A stretch of 33,193 bases of DNA from Ectocarpus siliculosus (lineage: Eukaryota; Sar; Phaeophyceae; Ectocarpales; Ectocarpaceae), in assembly GCA_000310025.1 (NCBI GenBank), contig FN649730.1, positions 1,224,703 through 1,257,895 of the forward strand, in the 5' to 3' direction. Shown here one piece after another: positions 1 through 11,000 of this stretch. Numbering within the stretch: position 1 is the first letter of the stretch; each line of letters begins with the position of its first letter. The notes below the pieces were generated by a model, which was given only the letters and a program-made list of their open reading frames with translations, did not search any database and was not told the DNA's origin. The translations under genes were made by a program, and so were the position numbers.

Positions 1-34
1 TTGTTGTTGTTGTAGTTGTTGTTGCTGTTGTTGC

Positions 35-131
<97 letters not shown>

Positions 132-172
132 GCTGTTGTTGCTGTTGTTGTTGTTGCTGTTGTGGTTGTGGC
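1..172. repeat. (TTG)n trinucleotide microsatellite
   Basis: The sequence is an almost uninterrupted run of TTG with a few CTG variants, from the first base to about 172, and it probably continues left of the window. It is open in several frames as poly-Leu, poly-Val or poly-Cys, which is a trivial result of the repeat. It most likely lies in an intron of the aldo/keto reductase gene that follows. Confidence 0.95.
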
Positions 173-428
173 CTCTTCCTCGAAGGTTGTCGCCACAACG
201 GACGTCTACCGTTCGTTGATGTCATTGGCTGGGATGGTGGGGGTGACTGTAGTGGTTGAGCACCGTGCAGCCGAGTAGTCCGAGAGAGGACGCTGGGAGA
301 CAGCGAATGGAGGAGGGGGACAGAGGGTATGTAGCCGAGAGCGGGCCAAAGAGTGGTAAGCGGCGACGAAGAAGGTACAGATGTGATGCGTGGATCAAGG
401 GATGTGAAGTTGGAAACAAGGGAAAAAC

Positions 429-591
429 AAGAAATGGGTGACAGAATGAACCGCTAGGAAGAACGCTAGAACTTCTACAAGCTGGTTCGTGTGTCGTAAC
501 AGGGGGAACAACAAAAGAAATGGGTGACAGGATGAACCGCTAGGAAACGCTAGAACTTCTACAAACTGATTCGTGTGTCGTGTCGTAACAG
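429..591. repeat. Two-copy tandem repeat, about 75-80 bp each
   Basis: A block beginning AAGAAATGGGTGACAG and ending GTGTCGTAACAG occurs at about 429-502 and again at about 514-591. The copies differ by a few substitutions, a 2-3 base indel and a GTGTC duplication in the second. The second copy ends some 45 bases before the splice acceptor of the first visible aldo/keto reductase exon, so the repeat is probably intronic. Bases 173-428 hold nothing I recognise. Confidence 0.8.
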
Positions 592-637
592 ATCGTCTTT
601 GTCCCCTTCGTCTCTCCGCTTTCTGCACACCCAACAG

Positions 638-3600
638 GCGCGATTTCGAGGATCGATACTTCCTGGATGCGCTCTACTACCTAGAAGAGTTGGAGTGGGT
701 TTCCAATGTTGGCGTGTGCGGGTTCCCGGGGGAACCGTTGGCCCTTGCAGCCAAAAACGGTTTCACGGTGGTTTCGAATTTGGTAAGCTTGCCTCTCGCG
801 TGTACCGGTAGATAACCGAAAACAAACGAATACAGTAGTTTCGACCGCGGTCTGTTTGGTCCAATAGCAATGATTTGGGTTCTGCGGATCGCTTCTTGCA
901 GTTTTTTTTTCTTGTGTCTGGAAGATCTAACGGTTGGTGACAAGATACCATAGCCCCTGCAACCGATTTTCAAAGCTCAACTTCTCCATGACGAAAATGA
1001 TGAAAAACCAAGCGAGAAGCTATCGGAAAGCGCTCGACGAACCGTTTCCAACTCGGCCATTTTCCGACGACTCAACTCTTTGCTGCTGTGGGGCAATCGA
1101 GCTATTTTGGTCCAGGGTGTGTGATATCTTACGTCACCTTACGGTGTCTTTTATCGAAGCTCTCGTGGAAACATTTGTCACATGAGGGCAAGAACAGTCC
1201 GTTTATTCCTCTCTCTGCCGATCACTTTCCCCCGCGGGTACGATCGAGTCTCAGTTTAACCGCTCACCATGGCTTCCCAACACCCCGAGCAAGAAACTGG
1301 TGCACCCGTGCATTCTTTCCGAGTAAGATACGGCAGCAACCTCTGTGCCGGCGCTCTAATAACAAGGGCAGTATCGGTGCATCAGATACATTCCACCATC
1401 AGTGCCGTTGAGCAAAAAGGAGGAAAATCGGAGAGTCCGTCCTTGTGTGAACAGCAGCAGCCCCGTCTATCGTTAAAGAACAACTAATGAGAACACTTGC
1501 CCTTCAGATATCAAACCCATTGCAATGCATCATTTTTTCGTACTTTGATGTTGAAAAACATCTTTCCCTCGTCGTTGGTAGTCGTGAGCGACGAACAGTA
1601 GTGCGTGCGCGCGACATGCGAAGCACCTTCCGCAATCACTACTCTCAGCCCCGCCTGCACATGTTGAGGCAGCTGGTACACCAGAATGAGGAGTGGTCTC
1701 TGAGCCGCATATTTCCAGGAAGCCCTCACGCGAGACTGCTCTACCGTAGGTGACATGACGTAAGATATCACACCCCCTGGACCGATTTTCAACGCTCTAA
1801 TACTCCACGACAAAGAGGTTACCGAAATGGAAGTGTTCATTTTCGGAAAGCTCTCTCTCGATGAGACGGTCCCAACGCCTCCCGCCATTTTCGGGACCGT
1901 CACTGCTTTTCCTGCCGAGATATCGAGCTTCGAAAATCGGTCCAGGGGGTGTGATATCTTGCGCAACCTACGTTAAAGCAGGCACGACTCACCCCAACAC
2001 TACTACTCCATCTCCAATCACTTCGCACCTAGTCCGCAGGTGGACGCAAACCTACGCATTCGTTGCCGTCGGGACGGTGTAGATGGTAGATGGTAGATGG
2101 TAGATGCTGTAGGGTTAGCGTTAGGGTAAGTATTGCATCGAGCAACACGGTCAATCGCGGCGGGCTCGCCCAAACCTGGCATCAAGGTAATGAACCTCCG
2201 GAACCTCTATGGGTGTGTGCGTGTGTGTGCGCGCGCTTTGAAGGTGGCGTCCTCTCTGATCAAGGCCCCAAAGGGCAGCAGCAGCGGCGGCAGGAGCAGC
2301 AGTAGCATCGGCAGCAGCAGCGGCAGCAGCGGCAGCAGCAGCAGCAGCAGCAGCATCGGCAGCAGCATCGGCAGCAGCAGCGGCAGCAGTGGGAGCACTG
2401 GCCTCGCACGACAGTGTCGGGAGCAAGGGGTGGCCCTGATAGCGTCAGGCGCCTCGCTCGGGGGGTTCGCAGCTGAAGAGTGGCTCTACCGCCCCCCCCC
2501 CTCGGTGTCTAACGAGGAAGAGCTGCTTCTGGCCTCTCGACAGGTGAGCCTGTTGTGAAGATGCCATCCTGTCCAATAGCGTTCATCTGCGTCTTGCTTC
2601 TCTTCATTTCATTCTCTCAAGAACGTTTACCCGCATTAAGCATTTCTCTTGAACATCCTGTTTTCTTACCGCTGGCTCGGATCTTCACTAGCTTCTTTTT
2701 CTCGGCCAATGTAGGTGTGGTTGGACAATGCATATCGTTTGTGATAACGCACATTCCGTTGTCTGTCGATAGGATAGGCACAGATGTTTGTGAGATATGT
2801 ACTGGGCCTGCCTTCCACTGGACCAGTCTCCCTAAGAAATTTTCTCTTGTCCCTCACTTTATCTCAGCGCTTACAGCATTTCTGCCTGGTACAGTAGGAG
2901 CTAATCCGTGGTCACACAGAAGGGTTCCTCCCCCTCAATCCCTCGCGCGATGCTTGCCTTCAATTTCTGTCGCGAGAAGAGTGCTGCACTCTCTTCCCTC
3001 AAAGTGTGCGGTACACACGAACTAAACATAGCAGCGCATTCAACAACCAGGAACGGAAGCGAGAGAAATAACTCAGCAAAAAAACAGCTCACTTCCACCG
3101 GGAATCGAACCCATGACCTAGCGTCCCTAGCACACATGATGAACATAGACATAATGATGAAGGTGTTGGTCAGCCTTTGTATGCGTTTCGTGGAGTTTTG
3201 TTTTTGTGGGTATGGATGCGCTGGAGACAATTTAACGGGAATCAATATATCATCTTGATGGTTGGTGCAGGGGCGGTGGTCGGCCTTTGTTGGCGTTTCA
3301 TTTTTTTTTTTTTGCGAGAGCGGTGGATCGCGGGTTAGTCTCCCATGAAAAGCGGTGTTAGAAACAAAATTTAAAACTCCTCCGGTGTGGTCTTCCTCCT
3401 GTGTGACTTTGGCCGTGCGTGTGTTGTTGGTATTTCCATCGACCCCGCTATCCGGTTGACCAATGAAATGCCGTCAGTTTCAGTGCGGCTGAAGACACGA
3501 AGCCGTGTTTGCGTGCGTGTGTTCGTCCCTGTTGTTTTGGCGCCATTCTACACACCTCTCGGCTAAAAAGTTTTTTGACGTATCAGCCGGGATCACACAT

Positions 3601-5865
3601 ATGTTTTTTTTTTTTTTTCCACCCTCTTTGGCGACCGCCCCCCCGGTGTTTGCCGTCGGGGTTGAGTTCTCGTCGCTTGGCAACGACGTTGTAAAACAAG
3701 CCCCCCCCTCGGTGTTTGCCGTCGGGGTTGGGTTCTCGTCTCTTGGCAACGACGACGTTTTAAAACAAACCGATCACTTCGTGAGCTCGGCAACCAGGTT
3801 TCCGCTTGTTTTTTTTGCCCTGTTTTTTTTTGTTATTGCGGTAACCGTCATGGTGGTCAAGTAGATTTTGTTGTGCGGGGTCGAGAACCCTCACTTCGCG
3901 CAAAGGGGGATGATCGCACCACGTTGTGTCAAAATGGTCAGGCACCCTCGAGGCGGTTACACAGTGCTTATAACTGTCTCTGGAAGTGAAAGCACCAGAA
4001 AATAGATTAAGTCATACGCAGCTGTCATCCGTACGCAAGGAAGTAAGCACAAGATGCCGAACACCCTTAGCAGGATGCAGCGCACCCTTCATGCGACTCG
4101 CCGAATACCTCGCTGCGCTTCGTGCTTGGTGATGTGAGAGCCTGGTCCGGTGAGAACCCGGCGTGCTCCGTCCCCGGCTTTGTAGGGATGCGAGGTCAAT
4201 GGTCTGACGACTACGGCATATGAGTACACCCCTACGTATTGTTTTTCTCTCTTGTGTTCCTGGATATCGCCCTTGGAAGGGTGTGAATCTGCCATGGCAG
4301 ACAATCACGCTTGCCAACAGCCTAGGGCTCTTGGGTTGAAGAACCTTCCAGGATTTGGATGTCGGCCATGAAGGGTGTGAATCACACGGACAATCTGCCG
4401 TGACACACAGCTAAGCATGCCAATAGCCCAGGAGGTGTTGGTTGAATTTCATTCCGGAGCAATTGTTGAGATTATCCCGGCGGGTCGTGTGCGCGCTTGT
4501 CAGCTTGCGAGCGGAGCTAGTCAGAGAGAGTTTGAGGGGAGATTAGTGCGTGTTTGCGAGTTGGCATTGCTAGCATGTCTACAACCCAGTGCCAGATTGA
4601 ACCGGAGTCTCGTAGTGCTGTTAACCTTACCAAGGCATGGAACCGGGGAGGAACCATCAAAATATCGACGACGATTTTTTACACAAGAAAACAAAAGCTG
4701 AATGCGCGAACCCCTCGTCCTACCTAGCTGCGTTTGCCGTGTCACGTGACGAGGTTTGCTGGACTTGTCCTCTAACGATGGATCCGCGTATTCGGTACGT
4801 CCCTTAGTGTTTTGAGCCACCTCAAAACACGAACATCCCACGTGCACGGTACGGTGTTGGCATAGCCTTTGTCGAACTCCCACTGGTGTCTCTAGAGCCC
4901 CTCCTCCAAGTGATGATACTTATTCTTCTACCGAGCAGTGAACGCGTGCCGTCTACCGCATCGCAAAGCGTGCGATGATGGGATGGGCAGGCTAGAGGAA
5001 GCGGCCTAGCTGCAGTTGGTGCAATCAGTCCGTTCTAGGGGGAAACGAATCAAGTATGCGTGTTGTCAGAGAATCGGATTGCGCGAACAACAAGTGTCCC
5101 AAACCTGTTCGTGCACAGGTTTGTTGTACCACCTCTAAGGGCATATTTCTTATGACACGCCTCGTCTTTCATCACTGGCCTAAACGCATGGGATAAGGAC
5201 ACCAAAGCTGAACCTGACTTGTAGTGTTTAGCCTTGCGAGTGCATAGCTCGTGGCACGGCACCTTCACCCCCTCTGTCCTTCCTCGCCCTAATGAACTCG
5301 CGAACTAATCCAGGCTTTGTCCGATATTCTCGCTTGGGGGAGGAGCAACGGCAACGCCCGTCTCGACGGCGACCCATGGGCCTTGTACCAGAACAGACTT
5401 CTACCCGAGCTGCAGGCCGTCGCTCGCAAGCACGGCGGCGGAATCTCCCCCGCTGACGTCGCGACCGCCTTTCACCTCTACAGGAGACCCGTTCCTCCCT
5501 TCGGATCAAGCAGGACCGATCCTGGGACCGCCTCCGAAACACAAGCCGTCAATTCAGCGGCGGCGGTATCGTTGCCGGTTCGGGTGAACTCTGCCGGGAG
5601 CGTGTCCGCGAGGAGGGCGGCGGAGGCAGACGAGGATCGGGTGGCCGGCCGCCGTGGCGCCGAGCTAGCCAACGCGCTTGACCCCGAAGACATCCAGCGC
5701 ATCGCGGCGGCGGTTGGAGCTGGGAGCGAGAGGGAGGCCATCGAAGTAGGGGGTGCGGTTGGGTGGGAGGACGAGCAGCTCTTGGGAGGTGCCGAGGGGG
5801 AAGAGGAGGGGGCGTTGTGGGCTGAACAAGGGGTTGGTTTGGAGGGGCCGACGATTTTCCTGTGA
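638..5865 (+). CDS. Aldo/keto reductase family protein (3' exons of a partial gene)
   Basis: Exons are 638-782, 2244-2543 and 5314-5865 (stop TGA), giving about 331 visible residues. The 5' exons lie left of the window. Acceptors are CCAACAG, TTTGAAG and AATCCAG; donors are GTAAGC and GTGAGC; both internal junctions are phase 0. Read across the joins, the protein follows the aldo/keto reductase barrel: RYFLDALYYLEEL, then VVSNL|VASSLI (family VSNQVQYSLID), CREQGVALIASGASLGGF (family GIxLLAYGTLxGGF), SRQ|ALSDILAWG, then ELQAVARKHGGGISPADVA (family LxxIAxxHGVSIAxVA) and a final ALDPEDIQRI. Such enzymes are NAD(P)H-dependent oxidoreductases; the usual catalytic tetrad would be encoded upstream and cannot be checked. 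Oddities are a polyserine insertion of about 35 residues in exon 2 and an acidic Gly/Glu-rich tail. Family call fairly sure; substrate unknown. Confidence 0.75.
930..1145. mobile_element. MITE-like inverted-repeat element, copy 1
   Basis: The left end (TGACAAGATACCATAGCCCC, then CGATTTTCAAAGCTC) is an imperfect inverted repeat of the right end (GAGCTATTTTGGTCCAGGGT, then GTGATATCTTACGTCA). Terminal repeats are about 40-50 bp and the interior is non-coding. It lies inside the first visible intron of the aldo/keto reductase gene. The ends are approximate and no target duplication is clear. It is a diverged relative of the element at 1742-1975 in the same orientation. Confidence 0.6.
1742..1975. 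mobile_element. MITE-like inverted-repeat element, copy 2
   Basis: The left terminus TGACGTAAGATATCACACCC, followed by CCTGGACCGATTTTC (about 1756-1790), is mirrored at 1931-1966 by CGAAAATCGGTCCAGGGGGT and GTGATATCTTGCG. The interior aligns loosely with copy 1 (CGGAAAGC..CTCGA and GCCATTTTC are shared). No transposase is present, so this is a non-autonomous foldback or MITE family. The family name is unknown to me. Confidence 0.65.
2081..2125. repeat. GTAGATG tandem repeat followed by telomere-like TTAGGG words
   Basis: About four copies of GTAGATG are followed by GTAGGGTTAGCGTTAGGG, which contains two TTAGGG-like words. It sits in the aldo/keto reductase intron. It is too short to call an interstitial telomere; a chance simple repeat is equally likely. 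Confidence 0.5.
2275..2398. repeat. (AGC)n microsatellite inside an exon
   Basis: Imperfect AGC repeats interrupted by GGC and ATC lie within exon 2244-2543. They are read in frame as Ser with scattered Gly and Ile, between the SLIKAPK and CREQGV segments of the aldo/keto reductase. The insertion keeps the frame. Confidence 0.9.
3093..3142 (-). ncRNA. Partial tRNA-derived sequence (3' half, pol III B-box)
   Basis: The minus strand reads GGTCATGGGTTCGATTCCCG, a canonical T-arm and B-box, followed by GTGGAAG as a would-be acceptor strand. No matching D-arm or opposite acceptor strand is visible upstream on that strand. It therefore looks like a tRNA fragment or SINE remnant, not a working tRNA gene. 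Confidence 0.4.
3410..3498. repeat. Dispersed repeat, copy A
   Basis: The segment with CCGGTTGACCAATGAAAT and CAGTGCGGCTGAAGACAC is closely matched at about 9314-9410 (CCGGCTGACCAATGAAAG, CAGTGCGGTTGAAAACAC). Weaker similarity extends leftward through GGCCGTG..GTGT. No coding content or terminal structure was seen. Confidence 0.7.
3638..3765. repeat. Two-copy 60-bp tandem duplication
   Basis: CCCCCCCGGTGTTTGCCGTC, followed by GGGGTTGAGTTCTCGTC and TTGGCAACGACG, occurs twice head to tail with a few differences. It lies in the long aldo/keto reductase intron. Confidence 0.85.
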
Positions 5866-7779
5866 TGGGAAACAAGTTTCCCGTAAGGTCTTGAATCAAA
5901 CGGATACTGTCCGAGAGCGGCTATAGATCAGCCTGTGTGGCGATACCAAGCCCACGCAGGAGCAAACCTGTCGTTGCTGCCGGGCGCAGCGGCGAGTTCC
6001 GCGCGCGATCGTTCAAAATTCGTGTGCCTTATTAATGCCATATTCGAAAGCGAATGAGGATATCGCCACTAGCGGCAAACCTTCTCCATGGCGGCACGTC
6101 TTGTTTTTGGCAGGAGTGCAACCATGAATCCCTGCCCGCCCCCCGAACCCTCATGGGTTATCACATACCCCTCGAGCCCTTGTTTCTGCGGGCGTGTGTG
6201 TTGTCTTGGATGGGTGGGACGGGCGTCACATGCGTCGACAGGTGTTTTCCCTTGTGCAGCTGTTTCCGTAGATAGCTATTCTGTGCCTACACACAAACAC
6301 GAAAAAAACCTTGCGCCCTCACTAGACTCATGAACCTCTTTTTTTGCCCGTCTGTTGCTCTCTCCGTGGCGTAGCCGAACATTGGCTTACTCCGGAGTAT
6401 GTAGGTTTCAGTTTTTCCCTGAGCTTACGGTCAAGTTGCTCGGTACAGTATTCGCCATTTTTCCAGTCTGAACTAAATAACTTCCAGGTTTAAGTGGTGA
6501 GGCGTTCTCCAAGTCTAGATGTGTATGTACGCTTTAGCTCCGGGATCGTCAGTACTTTTTTCAAGCGCAACCTCGAAAAGCCTACGTCAAGTGCCATCGA
6601 GATTCTTGTATGCCTCTGTGAGAAAATATTTACCTGCGGCGTCATGCCTCGCAAAGGGTAATCTACTGATTGAGGCAATTTTCGATTTATCTCTACAAAG
6701 GCAATTGACGAGTTCCTCTGCGAAAAAGGTCGGCTGTTTCCGGTGGTGGATCAAGGCGGGATGTCCGGCTTGCACTTCGGTAGCATTCATTCGCGTAAGC
6801 GCTTGAGCGGACTTGGGACAGTGTGGGGTACAGCGAAAAACGTACTTGCCACTTTTGGCAAGGTTGACTCCGTACTATCGGAAATAGACTATGTGCGTGT
6901 GCCGTGGTTGGACACTTTCTTCGAAACTACTGCTGTACATAGTGTAGTCCCGACGCAGCGTCCAGCCTCCAACGCGTACAGCAGCCTAGCACCTCTCTGT
7001 TTCTCAATCAATGCAGGCTACATGTATCAAATATTAATGGCGTGGACACCACCGAGGCTGGCTCGAAACCCTCGCAGCAAAGGTACTGTGTTTTAGGGCT
7101 GTAACCGTAGTATGAGTTAGCGCTAGTAGTCTATCTGGTTATCATTGAACTTCTCTTGAGTTCGTACAACTCCATAAACATGATTGGATACGAGTCCTTT
7201 GAACCGCGACGAAAAAGTTCACCTGCTACACATGCCATGGTGTGGGCTATACTGCTGTATGACTCTACGATATGGCTGTGATTTGCTGTCTGTACACATG
7301 AACTGTAGTCTTCCACGCGAAAGGCGGAGAAACAAAGAAGATCGGACTGTCCTTTCATGCTTTTACGTTCCACCTTCCACCTGTGTGACGCTGGCTGGTG
7401 AACCGAATAGTAAACCAAAGGTATGTCTAGACTAGCCTAGAGGTATGTCCCCACAGGAATAATAACCGGGCGAGAACATACACACACACCGTCTAGTCTG
7501 CACCACCACGAGGAGACATGAACGAAAAACGAGCGGACTGTCATGCACCCCGCCGCCAAGCTAGCCAACGCCAGTATCATAGACTACTACGCAGACTACC
7601 ACTATGTGCGTGCGTGCCAGTAGCAGCAGCTGCACCATCAACACCACCACGAGAAACGTCCGATCTATGTAGTCTGAAAATGCTGGGTAGAATGTAGACT
7701 ACTACTGTAGGCTAGTAGTCTTTGATCTAGAATCTGATTCCCGGTCAAGTTCGTTTTTTTTTTATTCTTTTCTTTCATT
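5866..7779. other. Intergenic stretch, no gene recognised
   Basis: After the aldo/keto reductase stop I see no exon with family resemblance. Open frames of about 60-117 codons on both strands lack domains, convincing splice contexts or sustained coding composition. Around 7400-7740 the words AGACTAC and TAGTCT recur many times without forming a clean repeat. Confidence 0.5.
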
Positions 7780-7820
7780 TCAATTGGCCAATAGACGGGT
7801 TCGACACGCGATTGGTCCGC
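7780..7820 (+). promoter_or_regulatory. Possible CCAAT-type promoter elements of the propeller gene
   Basis: A palindromic ATTGGCCAAT (7783-7792) and a further ATTGG (7811-7815) follow a T-rich tract about 300 bases upstream of the proposed ATG at 8093. A weak TTTATAG lies about 70 bases upstream of the ATG. This is motif spotting only; no transcription start is known. Confidence 0.25.
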
Positions 7821-8092
7821 GGAAGAATGGGTGACGATCGCAGTCAGCATACATCGACAAACGTCACCGCACGATTATCGTACGGTGCAGGTTTAGGCGA
7901 ACTGCTTGCTGCTAAAATAATGGCGCCCACAATACCTGACTGTTGCAAGACCGCAAAGAACCACGTTGCACGTCGCGCGTCTTCCCTCCCGCCTGCTGGC
8001 TCCAAGTGCAAAGCTTTCTCTTTATAGTCTACCTTCTCTCTGAAGACCTCGACTATTGGTGGGTGGACGAGCAGAATAGACTCACATGCCGG

Positions 8093-11000
8093 ATGGCCCA
8101 AGCTTCTGCCGCTGCTGCCGCCACTGCCGCTGCCACAGCTCTCTCCATGGGCGGCAGTAATGGTGATGATGTTGGGCGAGCCGCATCGTCAGCGACGCGT
8201 GTGCTGCGGTGGAGGAACGGGCTCCTTACTGCTACGGCGGTCCTGTCCTGCGCTTTGCAAGGCGTGTCGGCGGAGGACGAGCAGCTGCTAGTGCCAGAGG
8301 TTGTGTTCGAGGAGCCGGAGGAGTCTGAAACCACGGGAATAGCATACAGTCCACAGTCCGGCGTCCTGTATGAGGTCGGCACAAGGTCCGTGCTCCATCC
8401 GCGACAAACGCACCTACGGTAGTATCGTCTACGCGATGTTGTACTACCGCCACAAGGAAGGCAGATCTTACTTTTTCGATGCGAATCCGTCGTGAAGATT
8501 TGGTAAGTCTAACTCAATGTACACGAGGGGTTATCTAGCATGGTTCACCTATACCTCCTTCCGGTCGCTCTCAATCTCTAGTCGGTCCATTGTACGCTTG
8601 AAGGCCAGATTTCAGATTTCATTGCTGCTCGACTGACTATGAAATTCATACGACCGCTCGTCGTTCGGGCGGCGAGAACACGTGCAATGCGTCGTTCTTC
8701 TCAGGCATCACACTTTAGAGTATTACCGTTGCTCGCAGTCATTTTCCCCACCTCTCTACTCTAAGGTCTTATTTACTGGCATGGTAAAATGAATACTGTC
8801 GAGTCTTCGTCTGCACGATAACTTGGAAGAAGAACACACCACAGCAGCAGCAGCAGTTAGTTATACATATGGTTTTGTTGCCCAGCAAACTCAGAAATAT
8901 CTCGCCTGTCCATGTTCCCGCGCCATGCATATCGGTGGTCTCTCAGTGAGGGCGACCGATCGATGCGAGCTATACAACGCACACAATAATCATGCGCCTG
9001 CTCAACGCGCGCCCCCTCCTGAAGACAGACTGCTTTTCAGAAATGGACGCACTCACTGGAATAGCCTACACACCCACGTTCACCCAGGTTGACGGACGTC
9101 GATACGGGAGATTCTCTCACTAGGCATGACCGATTCATCCGAGGGATCGAGTTAGCGTCCAACGAAGACACGTTTTTCTTGATTGATGGCGCCGAGGACA
9201 AGAAGGATCAGTGGACGGGTAAGTAAGGTGTTTTGTGGGGCGGCTCTAAATGGCTTCCGATCGTCTTTCCTCTCAGGAAGCCATGACGCCCCTCCTCAAA
9301 ACAGAGTTGTCTGTGGCCGTGTGTTCGTGATTGTGCTTTCATTGTTAGCATCGGCCGCGCTAACCGGCTGACCAATGAAAGACGTTAGTCTCAGTGCGGT
9401 TGAAAACACAAAACACTCCTAAATGCCATTAACTGGCACCCCGTGAGGGGGCGGCATGGGGGAGGCTAAGCTATTCTCCGGGTGAAAGGCAGAAACGGCA
9501 GCAACAAAAACAAAAGACTGCACGCGACTACCAAGGCTGCTACACAACTACCTTGCACTCGAGTTCGTTTGGGAGTCCTTTCACCATCACCCCCTTGCTT
9601 TGTGTGTGTGTGTGTGTTGATTTATTTCCCGCAGTGAGTTGTGGGAACTGCGCTCAGGGTAGGGTGGCGTCATTCATTGCAGAACGTACGTACATAGAAC
9701 TACAGATGTGCAAAATAATATGGTCTGGGAAACTTTTCGCTCAGTTTCTCTTTTGGTTTATTTCGAGAAGTACGTGGACGAATCACACCCGTTCTTTGCA
9801 GCAGATCCGCCGGGATTAAACGAAAGTTCGCGTTCTTTTCGATTTGGATGAAAATGTATGTACGGTGAGATAGTGCCCAGAAACAGTGTTTCCGGTAAGG
9901 AATTTCATTGGGCCATTATACCTACGAAAAATGTTGGACGCCCCTCGTTCAGTATGTTGTAGGGAAGATGGTAAAACTGAACCAACAGAATGTTGTGGCC
10001 GCTTGTTTCTTTGCGGTCACAACGCAATTTTCCGCTTGAAACCTTACCAATTCTTCGAGGAGTAGATAACTTTCCCGCGAACTCAGTTTCGGCTAACCAC
10101 TAACCTACATACTGTGCATACATGTAGTAATTTGGCCCAACCTTTGTCTTGGTTCCTGAAGAATACAGTATCGCATTATATATGGTACGCTCTTTTGGAG
10201 GACATGAAGTGAAGCACCGCCCCTTTCCCGCGCTTGCTTGTGCGAAGACGTCGCGACTGACGGAGCGAACGGTCTAGTCTTCGCAGTAGGGCAGATCTAC
10301 AACGGCGACGTGGAGGAGAGCTCAGAACTTTGGTTCAACGGACGTGCCCTCGACGAAGCAAGTGGCGCGACTGTGTGGGACTACCAAGATCAATCCAAGA
10401 TCCCGTCGGAGGTGCTTGCATATGTTGTTGTTGTTGTTGTTGGGACCTCTAACATCCGCAACGGAATAACTTTCCTCCCTTCTTTGAAGATAAGAAGAAG
10501 AATTGTCCCCCTTTCGTTCTCTCTGAGTTGCGCATTTAAAATCCAACGCCGCTCAGGGTGGGGTCTACCAAACCTACGTCGCTAGCCAGTTCAACGCGGT
10601 CGAGTACGATGCGATATCTGGGCTGCTGCTCCTGGCTGGGCAATCCGCCGGGTGAGTGTACAAACACGCGCGTCTGTGTAGTTGGATTAGTCTACCTCTG
10701 CGTTGTTTTGGCTTGGGGAGAATGTCGGTCGTTTGCCCGACCTTCTGCTGCGCCATCAGAAATAAATGGACCAACAGCTTCTGTATCTGCTGGAGCTGTG
10801 GTCGTTGGATTGCGAAAGCAACGGTGTACGGTCTGGGTGGTTAGCGGGATATTCGGGGGGGTTGGCCGGCGACCTCCAAGACTACCGACGGCTTAGCAGG
10901 ACTGTACTGTCTTCTGGCCGGGCCAGTTTCACCGATGCGATTGCCGTCTCTTCTGGTTCGTGATGAGGACGATTGGTTTCGAACCATTGAACTACTACTG

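Larger units (their letters stand above)
2544..5313 (+). other. Long intron of the aldo/keto reductase gene
   Basis: This 2.77-kb interval is bounded by GTGAGC and AATCCAG. No exon is recognised inside it. It holds a partial tRNA-like sequence (about 3095-3140, minus), a dispersed repeat (3410-3498), a 60-bp tandem duplication (about 3638-3765) and a diverged 95-100 bp tandem repeat (about 4275-4433, starting GAAGGGTGTGAATC in both copies). Open frames of 60-156 codons here show no family resemblance. Confidence 0.6.

Noticed and set aside
16-219. Poly-Leu protein of 67 residues
   Set aside because: A direct reading of the TTG microsatellite without other coding evidence.
6490-6806. Transposase-like or reverse-transcriptase-like remnant on the minus strand (FFAEELVNCLCRDKSKI..)
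   Set aside because: The peptide looks somewhat protein-like, but I could match it to no family motif, and neither strand gives an extended frame.
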